A DNA stretch of 56,679 nucleotides from Deltaproteobacteria bacterium (GTDB taxonomy: Bacteria > Myxococcota_A > Polyangia > JAAYKL01): assembly GCA_030595125.1 (NCBI GenBank), contig JAUVDV010000030.1, positions 1 to 56,679 of the forward strand, read 5' to 3'. The notes under the pieces are model-generated. The model saw only the letters and a list, made by a program, of their open reading frames with translations, searched no databases and had not been told where the DNA came from. A program made the translations under genes and the position numbers. Each line of letters begins with the position of its first letter. The first letter of the stretch is position 1. Below are positions 26,727-35,302 of the stretch, in pieces.

Positions 26727-27632
26727 ATGATCATGTCGACTTGGTTACTCAGGGGTTTCGCCCGTCTCATATCCCTTCTTTCATGGAAGGGAGCACAGTC
26801 TTTGGGCGCCTTTCTCGGGCTCGTCTGGTTCCATATTCTGAGGATCCGAAGAGGCCAGGTTCGGCGCAACCTCGCCCTGGCCCTGCCCCATCGCGCCCAC
26901 GAACACTACCGGATCTCCCGTGCCGTCTATCGGAACATGGGGATCTCCGGCATCGAACTGTTCAAGATGCGGTCGATGAGCGGCGAGGAGACACTTGGAA
27001 AGGTCCGCAACCACGGCCTGGAACGATACGAGGAGGCCCTGGCTCGGGGCCAGGGAATCATCGTTGTGACAGGGCATTTCGGCAACTTCGACCTCCTTGC
27101 CTGCTCCCAGGCGCTGCGCGGCGTCCCACTGGCGATCGTCTCGAGGGATCTTCACGGAAAGAGCAGCAATCGTTTCTGGATGGAGACACGACAATCCAGC
27201 GGACTGACCATCTTTCCTGACACCGGCGCGGCCCGGTCAATCCTGAAATGGCTTCGTTCAGGCAACGTGCTGGGGCTGGTGGTCGACCAGCGCACGGGAC
27301 CATCGGATGGCGGTATAACTTCCCCCTTCCTCGGACAGAACGTCTGGACCTCGACCGCCCCGGCGAAGCTGGCATCGAGAACCGGCGCGGCCCTGCTTCC
27401 GGTACGGATCGAGCGCCGCGAGGACGGCGACCACGACCTATTTGTCGAGAGGGAAATCAAGATCCCGGGCGATCTTTCCGCAAATGACCGGGTGACCCGG
27501 GTGACGGCCGATATCAATGCCGTCCTGGAGAAGTGGGTTCGAGATCTTCCTTCAAGCTGGATGTGGCTTCATCGGCGATTCGATCATCCTGGCAGGCGCC
27601 ATGAAAATAGTAGCGAGGTCGACATTGTCTGA
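26727..27632 (+). CDS. LpxL/HtrB-family lysophospholipid/lipid A acyltransferase
   Basis: 301 residues; N-terminal hydrophobic anchor, then the HX4D acyltransferase motif GHFGNFD (His117, Asp122) and FPDTGAARSILKWL, VVDQRT and TSTAPAKLASRTGA in the usual order for the family. Members transfer a secondary acyl chain to Kdo2-lipid IVA or related lipids at the inner membrane. The exact substrate cannot be read from sequence. Two in-frame starts exist (26727 and 26733); AAGGG at 26718-26722 serves the second slightly better. Confidence 0.88.
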   Translation: MIMSTWLLRGFARLISLLSWKGAQSLGAFLGLVWFHILRIRRGQVRRNLALALPHRAHEHYRISRAVYRNMGISGIELFKMRSMSGEETLGKVRNHGLERYEEALARGQGIIVVTGHFGNFDLLACSQALRGVPLAIVSRDLHGKSSNRFWMETRQSSGLTIFPDTGAARSILKWLRSGNVLGLVVDQRTGPSDGGITSPFLGQNVWTSTAPAKLASRTGAALLPVRIERREDGDHDLFVEREIKIPGDLSANDRVTRVTADINAVLEKWVRDLPSSWMWLHRRFDHPGRRHENSSEVDIV

Positions 27633-27734
27633 ATTTCAGATGGGGGCTTGAGTCACGGGTTGCGACAAGATAAACTGCCGTCTGAATTGAACTCGGCTGC
27701 TGCGAGCCGAAAACGTACGTTACGGAGGAGCCCG

Positions 27735-28634
27735 ATGAGAACATGGCCCATTTCTCTTGCACTCATTGTCTTGCTCGGCTTCAGCCTCAACACAGGATGC
27801 GATGACGATGGCAGCGACAACGCAGGGGATCTCATCGGAACGTGGTTGCGTGTAAAGACCTACCAGGTGGTCAACAACATTCGAAAAGACACGTGGACGC
27901 TTACATTCAACAAGGACGGCACCTTCAATTTGCTGTACCAGCACACCGACAACGAAGAAAGCACTCCCCTTGCGACGGTGGCGAGCAGGCAGGGCCTGTA
28001 CTCTATTGACAGCAACGACATCATTACCATTGAGGGCGACTGGCTGGACATGACCTCCGAGGTAACGGCGCTCGCCGATCTGGACGGCAACTTCTTTACG
28101 TTCACGCAGGAAACCATGTTGTTGTATGACGAAGCCAGGGATCTTCTCTTCTTCGGCCCGGATTTTCACAGCGGCTCCACCTACACGCAAGATGCGCAGG
28201 GCAATAGCAGGGACGGATACTCTCTCCTCAAGAACATGGGCAACAACGTATATAGACGCGAGGCCCATCTAATTCTCTCCGAAGGTACGGACGCAACGGC
28301 CAACGAGGTAGAGCGACGCGACGAAGTATACGAATATCAAATCACCGGCGCGGACACTTGTGAGGGCACCTACTCGTACACCATCAGCCTCAACCTCACT
28401 ACCAACACCTCGGAGGGCGCCATGCAGGGCTGCACGTACAACCATACCCCCAACATCATGGTTGATGCGCCCGGCGGGGGACAGACACCGGTCCAGGCGG
28501 TTACTTTTTCGTACACAATGGACGGAAGCACCACCAGTGACAATTTCATCAGTCTTGGAGATCACTACTTGAGCTACTACCAGGGCGAACAGGCCACGGC
28601 CATCGTCGAGGCCGCGTTTGTTCGAATTGAATAG
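27735..28634 (+). CDS. Lipocalin-like lipoprotein, unknown function
   Basis: ATG 27735 follows GGAGGAG; signal peptide ends LNTGC (Cys22) and is followed by an acidic patch DDDGSD. The mature part opens DLIGTWLRVKT and continues with FNKDGTFNLLY, the pattern of small lipocalin-like beta-barrels in many predicted lipoproteins, but the remainder is not diagnostic. 299 residues. It ends just before a strong intrinsic terminator at 28640-28660. Confidence 0.7.
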   Translation: MRTWPISLALIVLLGFSLNTGCDDDGSDNAGDLIGTWLRVKTYQVVNNIRKDTWTLTFNKDGTFNLLYQHTDNEESTPLATVASRQGLYSIDSNDIITIEGDWLDMTSEVTALADLDGNFFTFTQETMLLYDEARDLLFFGPDFHSGSTYTQDAQGNSRDGYSLLKNMGNNVYRREAHLILSEGTDATANEVERRDEVYEYQITGADTCEGTYSYTISLNLTTNTSEGAMQGCTYNHTPNIMVDAPGGGQTPVQAVTFSYTMDGSTTSDNFISLGDHYLSYYQGEQATAIVEAAFVRIE

Positions 28635-28639
28635 TTTGA

Positions 28640-28660
28640 CGGGGCTTTTGCCCCGCTTTT
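28640..28660 (+). terminator. Intrinsic terminator
   Basis: CGGGGC-TTTT-GCCCCG forms a six-pair GC stem and is followed by CTTTT, six nt after the lipoprotein stop codon. Confidence 0.75.
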
Positions 28661-28710
28661 GACACTCTGGCCCGGGGCAATACCCGTCGGCCGTTTTTGA
28701 GGAGGTCTTC

Positions 28711-29487
28711 ATGCTGCGATTCGTGGCGTTTGTCGCTATCCTGGCGTTCTGTCTGAGCGACAATCCAACGCACGCCGCCAAGGTCCAGGGCAAGGTCGTG
28801 GTAACCAAAGAGCTGCGAGAATCTCTGTCCAAATTGGAGGAGAAAAATCGAACGGCGGTAACCACCGGCTACTGGAACGAGCCCAACGGCGTGATTCAGG
28901 TCGATCCGCCTTTCGTCAATCCGTCCAGGGATCTCGGTGTTGTACTCATCAAGGAAGGCGCCGCAGATCCGGGACCGGACGATGTGCTCACTGTCAAGGT
29001 GCTCATGAGCTCCCTCGAAAAGAACCTCGTCGTCATTGCGCCGGGCACGAGGATCAAGTTCGTTAGCGTCGACCCCTACGATCACGAGCTGTACTCGCCG
29101 GGAATGAAGAACTTTCTGCCGGAGAAGCAATCTCGAAACGCGTTTCGCCCCATAGATTTTCCCAAAGAAGGCGTCTACGAGGTTCACTGCAAGCTGTTTT
29201 CACATTTCAAGGCGTGGATAGTCGTAACCAAATCGACCGACGTTCTCGATGTTGACGCCAAGGGCGCGTTCACCCTCGAGGACATGGAGCTGGGCAAGTA
29301 CACCATCAAGGTGTCCCACCGGGGTGCATGGATCCATGAGCAGTCCTTCGAGATCGAAAAGGAGCGCGGCGAGACCCAGGTGGAGATCAAACTCACTCCA
29401 GGGGGCAAGAAAGCCGAAAAGAAGGACTCCGACTCCGACAAGAAAAAGAAGAAAAACGGAAAGAAGAAGAGCCGCAAGGACAAGTAG
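28711..29487 (+). CDS. Cupredoxin-domain protein with carboxypeptidase-regulatory-like tail
   Basis: 258 residues with a cleavable signal peptide (to about residue 22). Residues ~95-174 match a plastocyanin-like fold: His125 in DPYDHEL and Cys160-x4-His165 in VHCKLFSH provide three type-1 copper ligands; the usual axial Met after the second His is not evident. Residues ~178-232 resemble a small regulatory beta-sandwich (LEDMELGKYTIKVSHRG). The C-terminus is a long Lys-rich stretch. A periplasmic copper/electron-transfer role is inferred. AGGAGG precedes the ATG; the sensor gene follows after 26 nt. Confidence 0.75.
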   Translation: MLRFVAFVAILAFCLSDNPTHAAKVQGKVVVTKELRESLSKLEEKNRTAVTTGYWNEPNGVIQVDPPFVNPSRDLGVVLIKEGAADPGPDDVLTVKVLMSSLEKNLVVIAPGTRIKFVSVDPYDHELYSPGMKNFLPEKQSRNAFRPIDFPKEGVYEVHCKLFSHFKAWIVVTKSTDVLDVDAKGAFTLEDMELGKYTIKVSHRGAWIHEQSFEIEKERGETQVEIKLTPGGKKAEKKDSDSDKKKKKNGKKKSRKDK

Positions 29488-29513
29488 TCGCTTGCTCGAT
29501 CTGAAGAGGTTAT

Positions 29514-31136
29514 ATGTTTGTATCCAGGTTCTGGACTCTGTTACTCGCACTGATCGCCGGCGTACTGCTGGCGGTAGTCTTGCTGGCCAAAGATCATTTG
29601 AACCGCGAGCGTGAGGAAAACGCGACCGCGATCCTGTTCAAGGAGCTGGACAAGACGGACATCGCACTAAACCTGCATGCCAGAAAGCGCCTCGACGTGC
29701 TGCTCGCTGTGGCGGTCGACGCCGACATCAGGAAGATACTGACGGACGTTTCCAAGGATGCGGGAAAGGCCGAAAAACATCGTCAAAAACTTCTGACGGT
29801 GTTGCGGGAACGAAACAAGGAGCTCAAACAGTACGCCGCAGACATGCTCATCGCCGTGGACATGCGGGGTAACGTTGTGGTTCAGGTGGGCAAGAATCAG
29901 CGCGATCATGGACATAACATCGGCGGCTTCCCCGTGGTTGACAGCGCCTTGCGAGGCTATGTCAGGGACGACACCTGGAAGATCGACAACGAGGTGTACA
30001 TGATCGCCGCGAGGCCGGTGATCAACAACTCGCGATACGTGGGCGCCGTGGTTCACGCCATGAAGGTCTCCGACAAGTTCGCCAGCGAGATCTCTCCGAG
30101 AGTTCAACTCGGGTTCTTTGCGGGAAACCTGGTCATAGCAGTGGGGACACCCAAGAAGGCCGAGGGAACCAAGCACGCCCAGGGCGCCTATATCGGCCAA
30201 CCCCTCGACACCGTCCTTGCCGACAAGCAGTTCAGGGAAAAGGGGTACAGCGAGGTTCAAAAGATCTCCACTACTGACGGCGATTTCATGGCCATCTATT
30301 CCACTACTCGGGGAGAGGCGGCTTCCAATGACGTCGGGTTCGTCATTGTCACCCCCATCGATCTCATGGCAAACGCAACCTCTTTCTACAACCAGGCCGG
30401 CACCCAGGACATCAAGAACCTTCCCACGGGCATGATCATCACCGCAATCCTGCTCGCGATCCTGTTCGGTTGGGGTTGGAACTATCTGGAGGCCGAACGA
30501 CCGGTCGCCAGGCTCATGAAAAACATCAAGGCGCTGGAGACGGCTGATGCCAAAGACCAGTTGAATGTCTATCGATTCCGCAGGCGAATGCGCAATGTCG
30601 CATCGGCCATCAACAAGGTGATGGACATCAAGACCAAGGCCATTCTCGAGGCCGCGGGAAGCTCTTCCAAGAGCATCGACTCTATTCTCGGAAACCAGGA
30701 GGGGGGCAGGCTCTCCTCCGCCTCGTTCAAGTTCGCCGAGGCGTCGGTCGACGACATCCCCGATGCCCCGCCCCCGCCGGGTGCAGCACAACAAAAATCG
30801 CCTCCCGGCGCGCCACCCCCTCCTGGAGGCGGACGAGCACCCATACCGCCCACGCCACCATCCGGCTCCAAACAACCTGCCGTGCCGCCACCTGCGCCGG
30901 CATCCGCCATGAGCCCTGCGGATGAGATCGCCTACTTCAGGAAGACCCACGCAGATTTCGTGGCCCTCAAGCAGAAACTCGGCGAGCCCGTGGATCAGCT
31001 CACCTTCGAGCGCTTTGAGGTCACCCTCAAGAAAAACCGGGACACGCTGATAGCCAGGTACGGATGCAAGTCGGTGACGTTCAAGGTCTACGAAAAAGAC
31101 GGCAAGGCATCCCTCAAGGCCACCCCGGTCAAGTAA
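29514..31136 (+). CDS. Cache-like membrane sensor with MXAN_5187-type C-terminal domain
   Basis: 540 residues. A transmembrane helix at ~6-26 and a second at ~303-322 flank a ~270-residue extracytoplasmic region with Cache-like features (MLIAVDMRGNVV, ISTTDGDFMAIYS). The cytoplasmic side has a HAMP-sized helical stretch, a long Pro-rich linker (residues ~415-465), and a compact C-terminal domain (YFRKTHADF to LKATPVK) resembling the domain named after Myxococcus MXAN_5187. No kinase, cyclase or methyl-accepting domain is present, so output is unknown. Likely cotranscribed with the cupredoxin. Confidence 0.75.
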   Translation: MFVSRFWTLLLALIAGVLLAVVLLAKDHLNREREENATAILFKELDKTDIALNLHARKRLDVLLAVAVDADIRKILTDVSKDAGKAEKHRQKLLTVLRERNKELKQYAADMLIAVDMRGNVVVQVGKNQRDHGHNIGGFPVVDSALRGYVRDDTWKIDNEVYMIAARPVINNSRYVGAVVHAMKVSDKFASEISPRVQLGFFAGNLVIAVGTPKKAEGTKHAQGAYIGQPLDTVLADKQFREKGYSEVQKISTTDGDFMAIYSTTRGEAASNDVGFVIVTPIDLMANATSFYNQAGTQDIKNLPTGMIITAILLAILFGWGWNYLEAERPVARLMKNIKALETADAKDQLNVYRFRRRMRNVASAINKVMDIKTKAILEAAGSSSKSIDSILGNQEGGRLSSASFKFAEASVDDIPDAPPPPGAAQQKSPPGAPPPPGGGRAPIPPTPPSGSKQPAVPPPAPASAMSPADEIAYFRKTHADFVALKQKLGEPVDQLTFERFEVTLKKNRDTLIARYGCKSVTFKVYEKDGKASLKATPVK

Positions 31137-31154
31137 AACAACCTCAAGAAATCT

Positions 31155-31811
31155 TTATTTTACCGGGTGCCCGACGGGTAAAATGTACAGCGCTTTCTCG
31201 CCGGGTCCGCACCCGAGGATACTCTCCACTTCCCGATCATCGAAGGCGCCGATGGGCACCCCCACCAGGCCGAGACTCACTGCCTGGAGCAGCACGTTCT
31301 GCGCCGCATGACCGGCTTCCATGTAGACATATCGGTGCCCTCTTTCGCCGTATCTCTGCGTGGTTCGTGTCGCAAAACCGGTGATCACCACGCTCGCTGG
31401 AGCGCTTCTGACCACGCTCTGCCCCAGAGCAGCCTCCGCCAGATCCGCGCGCATATCTCCCTGAACCACTTTCTTCATACTGTTTGACGACGGATCGTAA
31501 TGCAACACGCTATCCGGGCTGACGACGTACACCTCCAGTGGATAAGTCGCTCCCGCCGAAGGGACCGACCTGTGCCCGGATCCCGGGTCGGTGATGCCCT
31601 GCGCCGCGAAAAGAATTTTCAACAACTCGTTTTCGTTCAACCGCTTATCCGAAAACTCCCGCACGGAGCGTCGCCTTGCCGCAACATCTTCGAAGGACAT
31701 GGTGCCTCCCAATTCAATCTTTGTTTCTGTTTCACGCGCCTCGTCGACTCGCCCACATGAGGAGAGGACCGCGACCAGGACCATCGCGCACCTGGCGTAT
31801 CTCGTCATCAT
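31155..31811 (-). CDS. Lipoprotein nitroreductase (SagB/ThcOx-like)
   Basis: 218 residues. Hydrophobic N-terminus ending VLSSC (Cys19) suggests lipidation. The core carries RRRSVREF, the FMN-phosphate contact of nitroreductases, SAGATYPLEVYV, and VYMEAGHAAQNVLLQA, typical of the SagB-type dehydrogenase branch. It ends with LPVGHP. Usual members are cytoplasmic flavoenzymes; an exported lipid-anchored form would need a flavin outside the cytoplasm, which is unusual. Substrate unknown. It follows a small membrane protein by 7 nt. Confidence 0.8.
   Translation of the reverse strand: MMTRYARCAMVLVAVLSSCGRVDEARETETKIELGGTMSFEDVAARRRSVREFSDKRLNENELLKILFAAQGITDPGSGHRSVPSAGATYPLEVYVVSPDSVLHYDPSSNSMKKVVQGDMRADLAEAALGQSVVRSAPASVVITGFATRTTQRYGERGHRYVYMEAGHAAQNVLLQAVSLGLVGVPIGAFDDREVESILGCGPGEKALYILPVGHPVK
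31157..31184. terminator. Inverted repeat between convergent genes
   Basis: ATTTTACC (31157-31164) and GGTAAAAT (31177-31184) pair perfectly around GGGTGCCCGACG. It straddles the 3' end of the nitroreductase gene and faces the end of the sensor gene, so it could act as a bidirectional terminator, though no clean T-run follows on the plus strand. Confidence 0.35.
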
Positions 31812-31818
31812 ATTTCTC

Positions 31819-32247
31819 TCAGTTCTTCTTCATGGCCACAATTCCCCGCCATATCGCCGCCGCGACAACAAGCATACCCGCCATTCCCGAACCCCATTGT
31901 CGCCATGAGAGATCCGCCAGCCGACCATTGACCGACTCCATCACCGGAACACGTATCAGCGCCACGCCCAGCACCGCGGCAAGGCCAAGCCACAGAAACG
32001 TCATTTTTTCCAATCGATCCGTCGGATGGTCGGGGCCGGTATCTGCGGACATGTTTCGCAACTTGAATACTACCCAGCCCAACATCCCCACCGCGACGAC
32101 CCCCACAACGATCAACCTGGCGCCGCCCACAAGTCCCCCGGCTTCATCCGCTGGATTAAACGCCACGCCGAGCACTGCGGCCAACACAGCCACGGAACAC
32201 GCCGCCAGATAGTTTTTCCGCGCTGCGATGGAACTGTCTTCACTCAT
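31819..32247 (-). CDS. Small integral membrane protein, unknown
   Basis: 142 residues with four hydrophobic segments (about residues 13-32, 40-60, 83-101 and 117-137) and a short polar loop SADTGPDHPTDR between the second and third. No recognisable family. Placed between a DT lipoprotein (31 nt upstream) and the nitroreductase (7 nt downstream) in one minus-strand operon. Confidence 0.65.
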   Translation of the reverse strand: MSEDSSIAARKNYLAACSVAVLAAVLGVAFNPADEAGGLVGGARLIVVGVVAVGMLGWVVFKLRNMSADTGPDHPTDRLEKMTFLWLGLAAVLGVALIRVPVMESVNGRLADLSWRQWGSGMAGMLVVAAAIWRGIVAMKKN

Positions 32248-32278
32248 GATCGTGCAGCGGTATCCTGGAAGGTAGGCA

Positions 32279-33223
32279 CTACTCGATGATCACGTGGGGC
32301 TTGGTTGTGGTACCGGCGCCCCAGAAGTCGATGTCGATATACGACTCCACTTCCGTGCCCAATCCGGTATTCACATCTATTGTAATGTACTCGTTCTCTC
32401 CAGTGAATCCGTAGACCTGATCCCCCCAGAAACCCAGCCCGAAGATCTGGATGAAGCCGGTGGCACCAATCATCGTCGCCGCGCCGGTCTCTGGATCGAT
32501 CTGGGCCAGCCAATCGGACTCACACCCCGGCTGACTGTATCCGGTGGCGCACTTCAATGTTGCGTAAGTCTTGTGCTCGGCAGCACCCACCTGAACTGAC
32601 ACCACATCCCCCGAAGAAACGAAATCGTAATCAGGAGGATCGTGATATCCCAGATGGATGAATATCTCGGGAATCGTCTGCCCGGTGGGATCCACAAGCA
32701 CCCACTCCCCCTCCTCGACCGACGCGGCCACGAGCTTTTCTTCGTCTGGATCCTCGGGGTCAACACCCTCGACGTACGAGAGTGAGAAGAAGTGTGGCGA
32801 GCCTGTCGGAAAGTCGCACAGCAGCGAACAAGCCGCCGTGTCCGTGTCAACGGTATACAGACCTTCCGCCGAAATCCCCACCATATCTCCATCGCCGGAA
32901 ATGGCGATATCGTAAAAACCGGATCCCGTGGTGCATGGCCCACTGAAAGGACCAACCAGCTCGAGAGTTCCGCCTGCAGTCGGATCGATGTAATACAAAT
33001 TTGTTTCAGTGTTTGCGTAAACCAGACTGTTTTGCGGCGGCTCCCACGGACCCGTGTCCGTATCAGTATCCGTGTCAGTATCCGTGTCAGTATCTGTGTC
33101 GGTATCGGTGTCCGTGTCAGTGTTTGATCCCGCGTCGTTATCGTCATCATCGACGCGCGAGACAGTGTGAGCCGCACAACAAACAAGAACAACTGAGATC
33201 ATGGTCAAAAATAAGAATTTCAT
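32279..33223 (-). CDS. DT-tethered lipoprotein with propeller-like repeats
   Basis: Start taken at ATG 33223 (MKFLFLTMISVVLVCC; lipidation at Cys15 or 16); the longer frame to 33253 adds only a basic stretch. Asp-Thr tether, then ~265 residues of repeating strand pairs such as LYYIDPTAGGTLELVG, LYTVDTDTAACSLLC and WLAQIDPETGAATMIG, which look like beta-propeller blades. No catalytic motif. Surface display inferred from lipobox and tether. Confidence 0.75.
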   Translation of the reverse strand: MKFLFLTMISVVLVCCAAHTVSRVDDDDNDAGSNTDTDTDTDTDTDTDTDTDTDTDTGPWEPPQNSLVYANTETNLYYIDPTAGGTLELVGPFSGPCTTGSGFYDIAISGDGDMVGISAEGLYTVDTDTAACSLLCDFPTGSPHFFSLSYVEGVDPEDPDEEKLVAASVEEGEWVLVDPTGQTIPEIFIHLGYHDPPDYDFVSSGDVVSVQVGAAEHKTYATLKCATGYSQPGCESDWLAQIDPETGAATMIGATGFIQIFGLGFWGDQVYGFTGENEYITIDVNTGLGTEVESYIDIDFWGAGTTTKPHVIIE

Positions 33224-33296
33224 CTTCTTACCGTAACGCCGTTTAACGCCCAATCAAAGTGTTAACTGAGCCATCCCCCCCCGCTTCCCGGACCCA

Positions 33297-34205
33297 TCAG
33301 GGTAAAAGGTCTCGCTCCTCGAGGAAATCCATCATTGCCCCCACGAGTTGCGGCCCGTGGCTGAACACCATTGCGTGACCCATGCCGTCGAACGACATGA
33401 ACTTCGCGTCACCGAATACCCCCGGTGTTTCCCTCGCCACTTCCACCGGCATGATGTCGTCGTCCACGCCCTGCAGAACCAGTACGGGGCACAGGATCTT
33501 TCCGGTTGCCTGAGGTTGGTCTCCCTGATTGAACGACATGCCGAATAGCTGAGCATAATAGCTGTAAGGCCTCACGTAGAAGATATCCTTCTGTTCGATC
33601 TTGCCCGGTGACTCGTCGAATTCAGTACGACTCACCCTCCATTCGATAAACGAGCGAAGTCGTTCCGGCTTCATTCCCAGCGCGAACTTCGACATCTTCG
33701 TGCGCTCCTTCACCTCCTCCTTCGAAATGGCGAACATCACCGCCGAGTAGATGAAGAGAGCACGCACGTCCAGGTCCTCCTTCCTGGAAACAAGATCTAT
33801 CGCGGCGTACGCTCCGGCGGAGATTCCCGCCACGTACAACTCCCTCAATCCGAGCGCGACCAGAAAATCGTGAGCGACATCTCCATAATCGTTGACGTCC
33901 CCGTGATACATGGGGCTATCGTGCGGCCAGTCGAGCGCATACACATTGAAGTGCGATCGAAGCTCGGCGGTATAGAGCCAGATGCGATTATCGAAGATCC
34001 CTCCCGGCAACAGCAATATCGTCGGCGCCTCACGGGACGGCCCCGCAAGAAAGAGATATCTGTATTGTTGCCCGGTGGCCCCGGACGTGACGTGCCGCTC
34101 TTCCCACGGGCTGTCGTCAAGGCCCGGTCGGGTTGTCTTGACGGGATGACGCAGCACACAACCGGTGATGGCCAGTAAAACAGCAACATATATAAATCGC
34201 TTCAA
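33297..34205 (-). CDS. Alpha/beta-hydrolase lipoprotein (probable TTG start)
   Basis: The longest frame begins at 34256, but AAGGAGG lies inside it 5 nt before an in-frame TTG at 34205 (then Lys-Arg-Phe-Ile and a hydrophobic stretch ending LAITGC), so TTG is the more likely start and gives a proper lipoprotein signal. The hydrolase core shows LLLPGG (oxyanion region), nucleophile elbow GISAGA, an acid in VDDDIM and the catalytic His in GMGHAMV. An esterase or lipase-type activity on the envelope side is inferred; substrate unknown. Confidence 0.82.
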   Translation of the reverse strand: MKRFIYVAVLLAITGCVLRHPVKTTRPGLDDSPWEERHVTSGATGQQYRYLFLAGPSREAPTILLLPGGIFDNRIWLYTAELRSHFNVYALDWPHDSPMYHGDVNDYGDVAHDFLVALGLRELYVAGISAGAYAAIDLVSRKEDLDVRALFIYSAVMFAISKEEVKERTKMSKFALGMKPERLRSFIEWRVSRTEFDESPGKIEQKDIFYVRPYSYYAQLFGMSFNQGDQPQATGKILCPVLVLQGVDDDIMPVEVARETPGVFGDAKFMSFDGMGHAMVFSHGPQLVGAMMDFLEERDLLP

Positions 34206-34515
34206 CACCACCTCCTTTTCCGCCCCCGCACCGCCTTGCGGCATATTCTTTTTCATAAACTCTGTACCGCGCCTTGCAAGAAAAACGATTTTTGTCCAGA
34301 ATTGTAGTTGAGGCCCTCTGTGGTGTTCGTAGCGCGGCGAAATATATTCCCGCTGTATCTAACCCCAGGGAACCGTCACTGGCTGTGGTGTGCAAGCCGG
34401 TCATGAATCGGAAGCCTTAAACAGCTATATGGATCCCACGTTCAGTCGGCGGGGTTGGCCGTCACTTGTTACGGCTCTTTACGGAGGGCCTTCTTGCATC
34501 TGAAACTTGCCGCCA
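34206..34515. other. 310-nt divergent intergenic region
   Basis: No gene seen. It contains a short hairpin CCGGT-CATGA-ATCGG near 34397 followed by AAGCC, and a second GC-rich hairpin CGGC...GCCG near 34448, both upstream of the 5-alpha-reductase-like gene. I compared it mentally with cobalamin and c-di-GMP-I riboswitches and found no convincing match. Promoters for both flanking genes must lie here, but no strong -10/-35 pair stands out. Confidence 0.4.
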
Positions 34516-35277
34516 ATGAATGAAATTACTTTCTACGAAATAGCCCTGGCGGGCATCTTTGCGGTGGCGGGAGTAACCGCCCTGATACTCCTTTTCATGA
34601 CCGCCCCGTATGGTCGCCATCTGCGTAGGGGCTGGGGTCCCACTATCTCGAGCACCGCCGGTTGGATCCTGATGGAGTCCTTCGCGGTGGGAACGATTGC
34701 GGTCTTTTTTTTCGTCAGTGATCGTTACTGCGATCTGATGGCCATTGTATTCCTGGTCATGTGGCAACTGCACTACGTCAACCGCACGTTCATCTATCCC
34801 TTTCGCAGGCGCGGTGGAAACAAACAAATGCCGATTGCTGTCGTCGGGATGGCCATCCTGTTCAACACCTGGAACGGCTACCTCAACGGACACTGGCTAT
34901 TCTCCCTTGGTCCCGCGCGAGGGATCGAATGGATGACCGATCCCAGGTTTATTATAGGCGGCGCGCTGTTCCTGACCGGCATGGCTATTAACCACCACTC
35001 CGATAACATCCTCCTCGATCTTCGCCTCCACGATGGGAAAGGGTACACTGTCCCGAAAGGAGGGCTGTTTCGATTCGTGTCCATGCCCAACTACTTCGGA
35101 GAGCTTGTGGAGTGGGCCGGATGGGCCGTGGCCACATGGTCGATCCCGGGACTCGCGTTCGCCGTGTTCACCGCTGCGAACCTTGTTCCACGGGCACTGT
35201 CCAACCACAAGTGGTACAGGGAAAAGTTCGAAGACTACCCCGGGAATCGCAAGGCGATCATTCCGTTTATCTTGTGA
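34516..35277 (+). CDS. Steroid 5-alpha-reductase family membrane enzyme
   Basis: 253 residues with about six transmembrane segments. The C-terminal third carries the family signature: YTVPKGGLFRFVSMPNY, FGELVEWAGWA, NLVPRALSNHKWY and a closing PGNRKAIIPFIL, as in 3-oxo-5-alpha-steroid 4-dehydrogenases and related NADPH-dependent enone reductases. Substrate in this bacterium is unknown; steroid, polyprenol or fatty enone are all possible. ATG 34516 is chosen over the TTG at 34507; the ribosome site is weak in either case. Confidence 0.85.
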   Translation: MNEITFYEIALAGIFAVAGVTALILLFMTAPYGRHLRRGWGPTISSTAGWILMESFAVGTIAVFFFVSDRYCDLMAIVFLVMWQLHYVNRTFIYPFRRRGGNKQMPIAVVGMAILFNTWNGYLNGHWLFSLGPARGIEWMTDPRFIIGGALFLTGMAINHHSDNILLDLRLHDGKGYTVPKGGLFRFVSMPNYFGELVEWAGWAVATWSIPGLAFAVFTAANLVPRALSNHKWYREKFEDYPGNRKAIIPFIL

Positions 35278-35302
35278 GTCAACAAGGGCGAAAAAGCGCA
35301 GG

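Noticed and set aside
34206-34515. Possible cobalamin or c-di-GMP riboswitch before the 5-alpha-reductase gene
   Set aside because: Hairpins exist, but the conserved cores of these classes are not present in the expected order.
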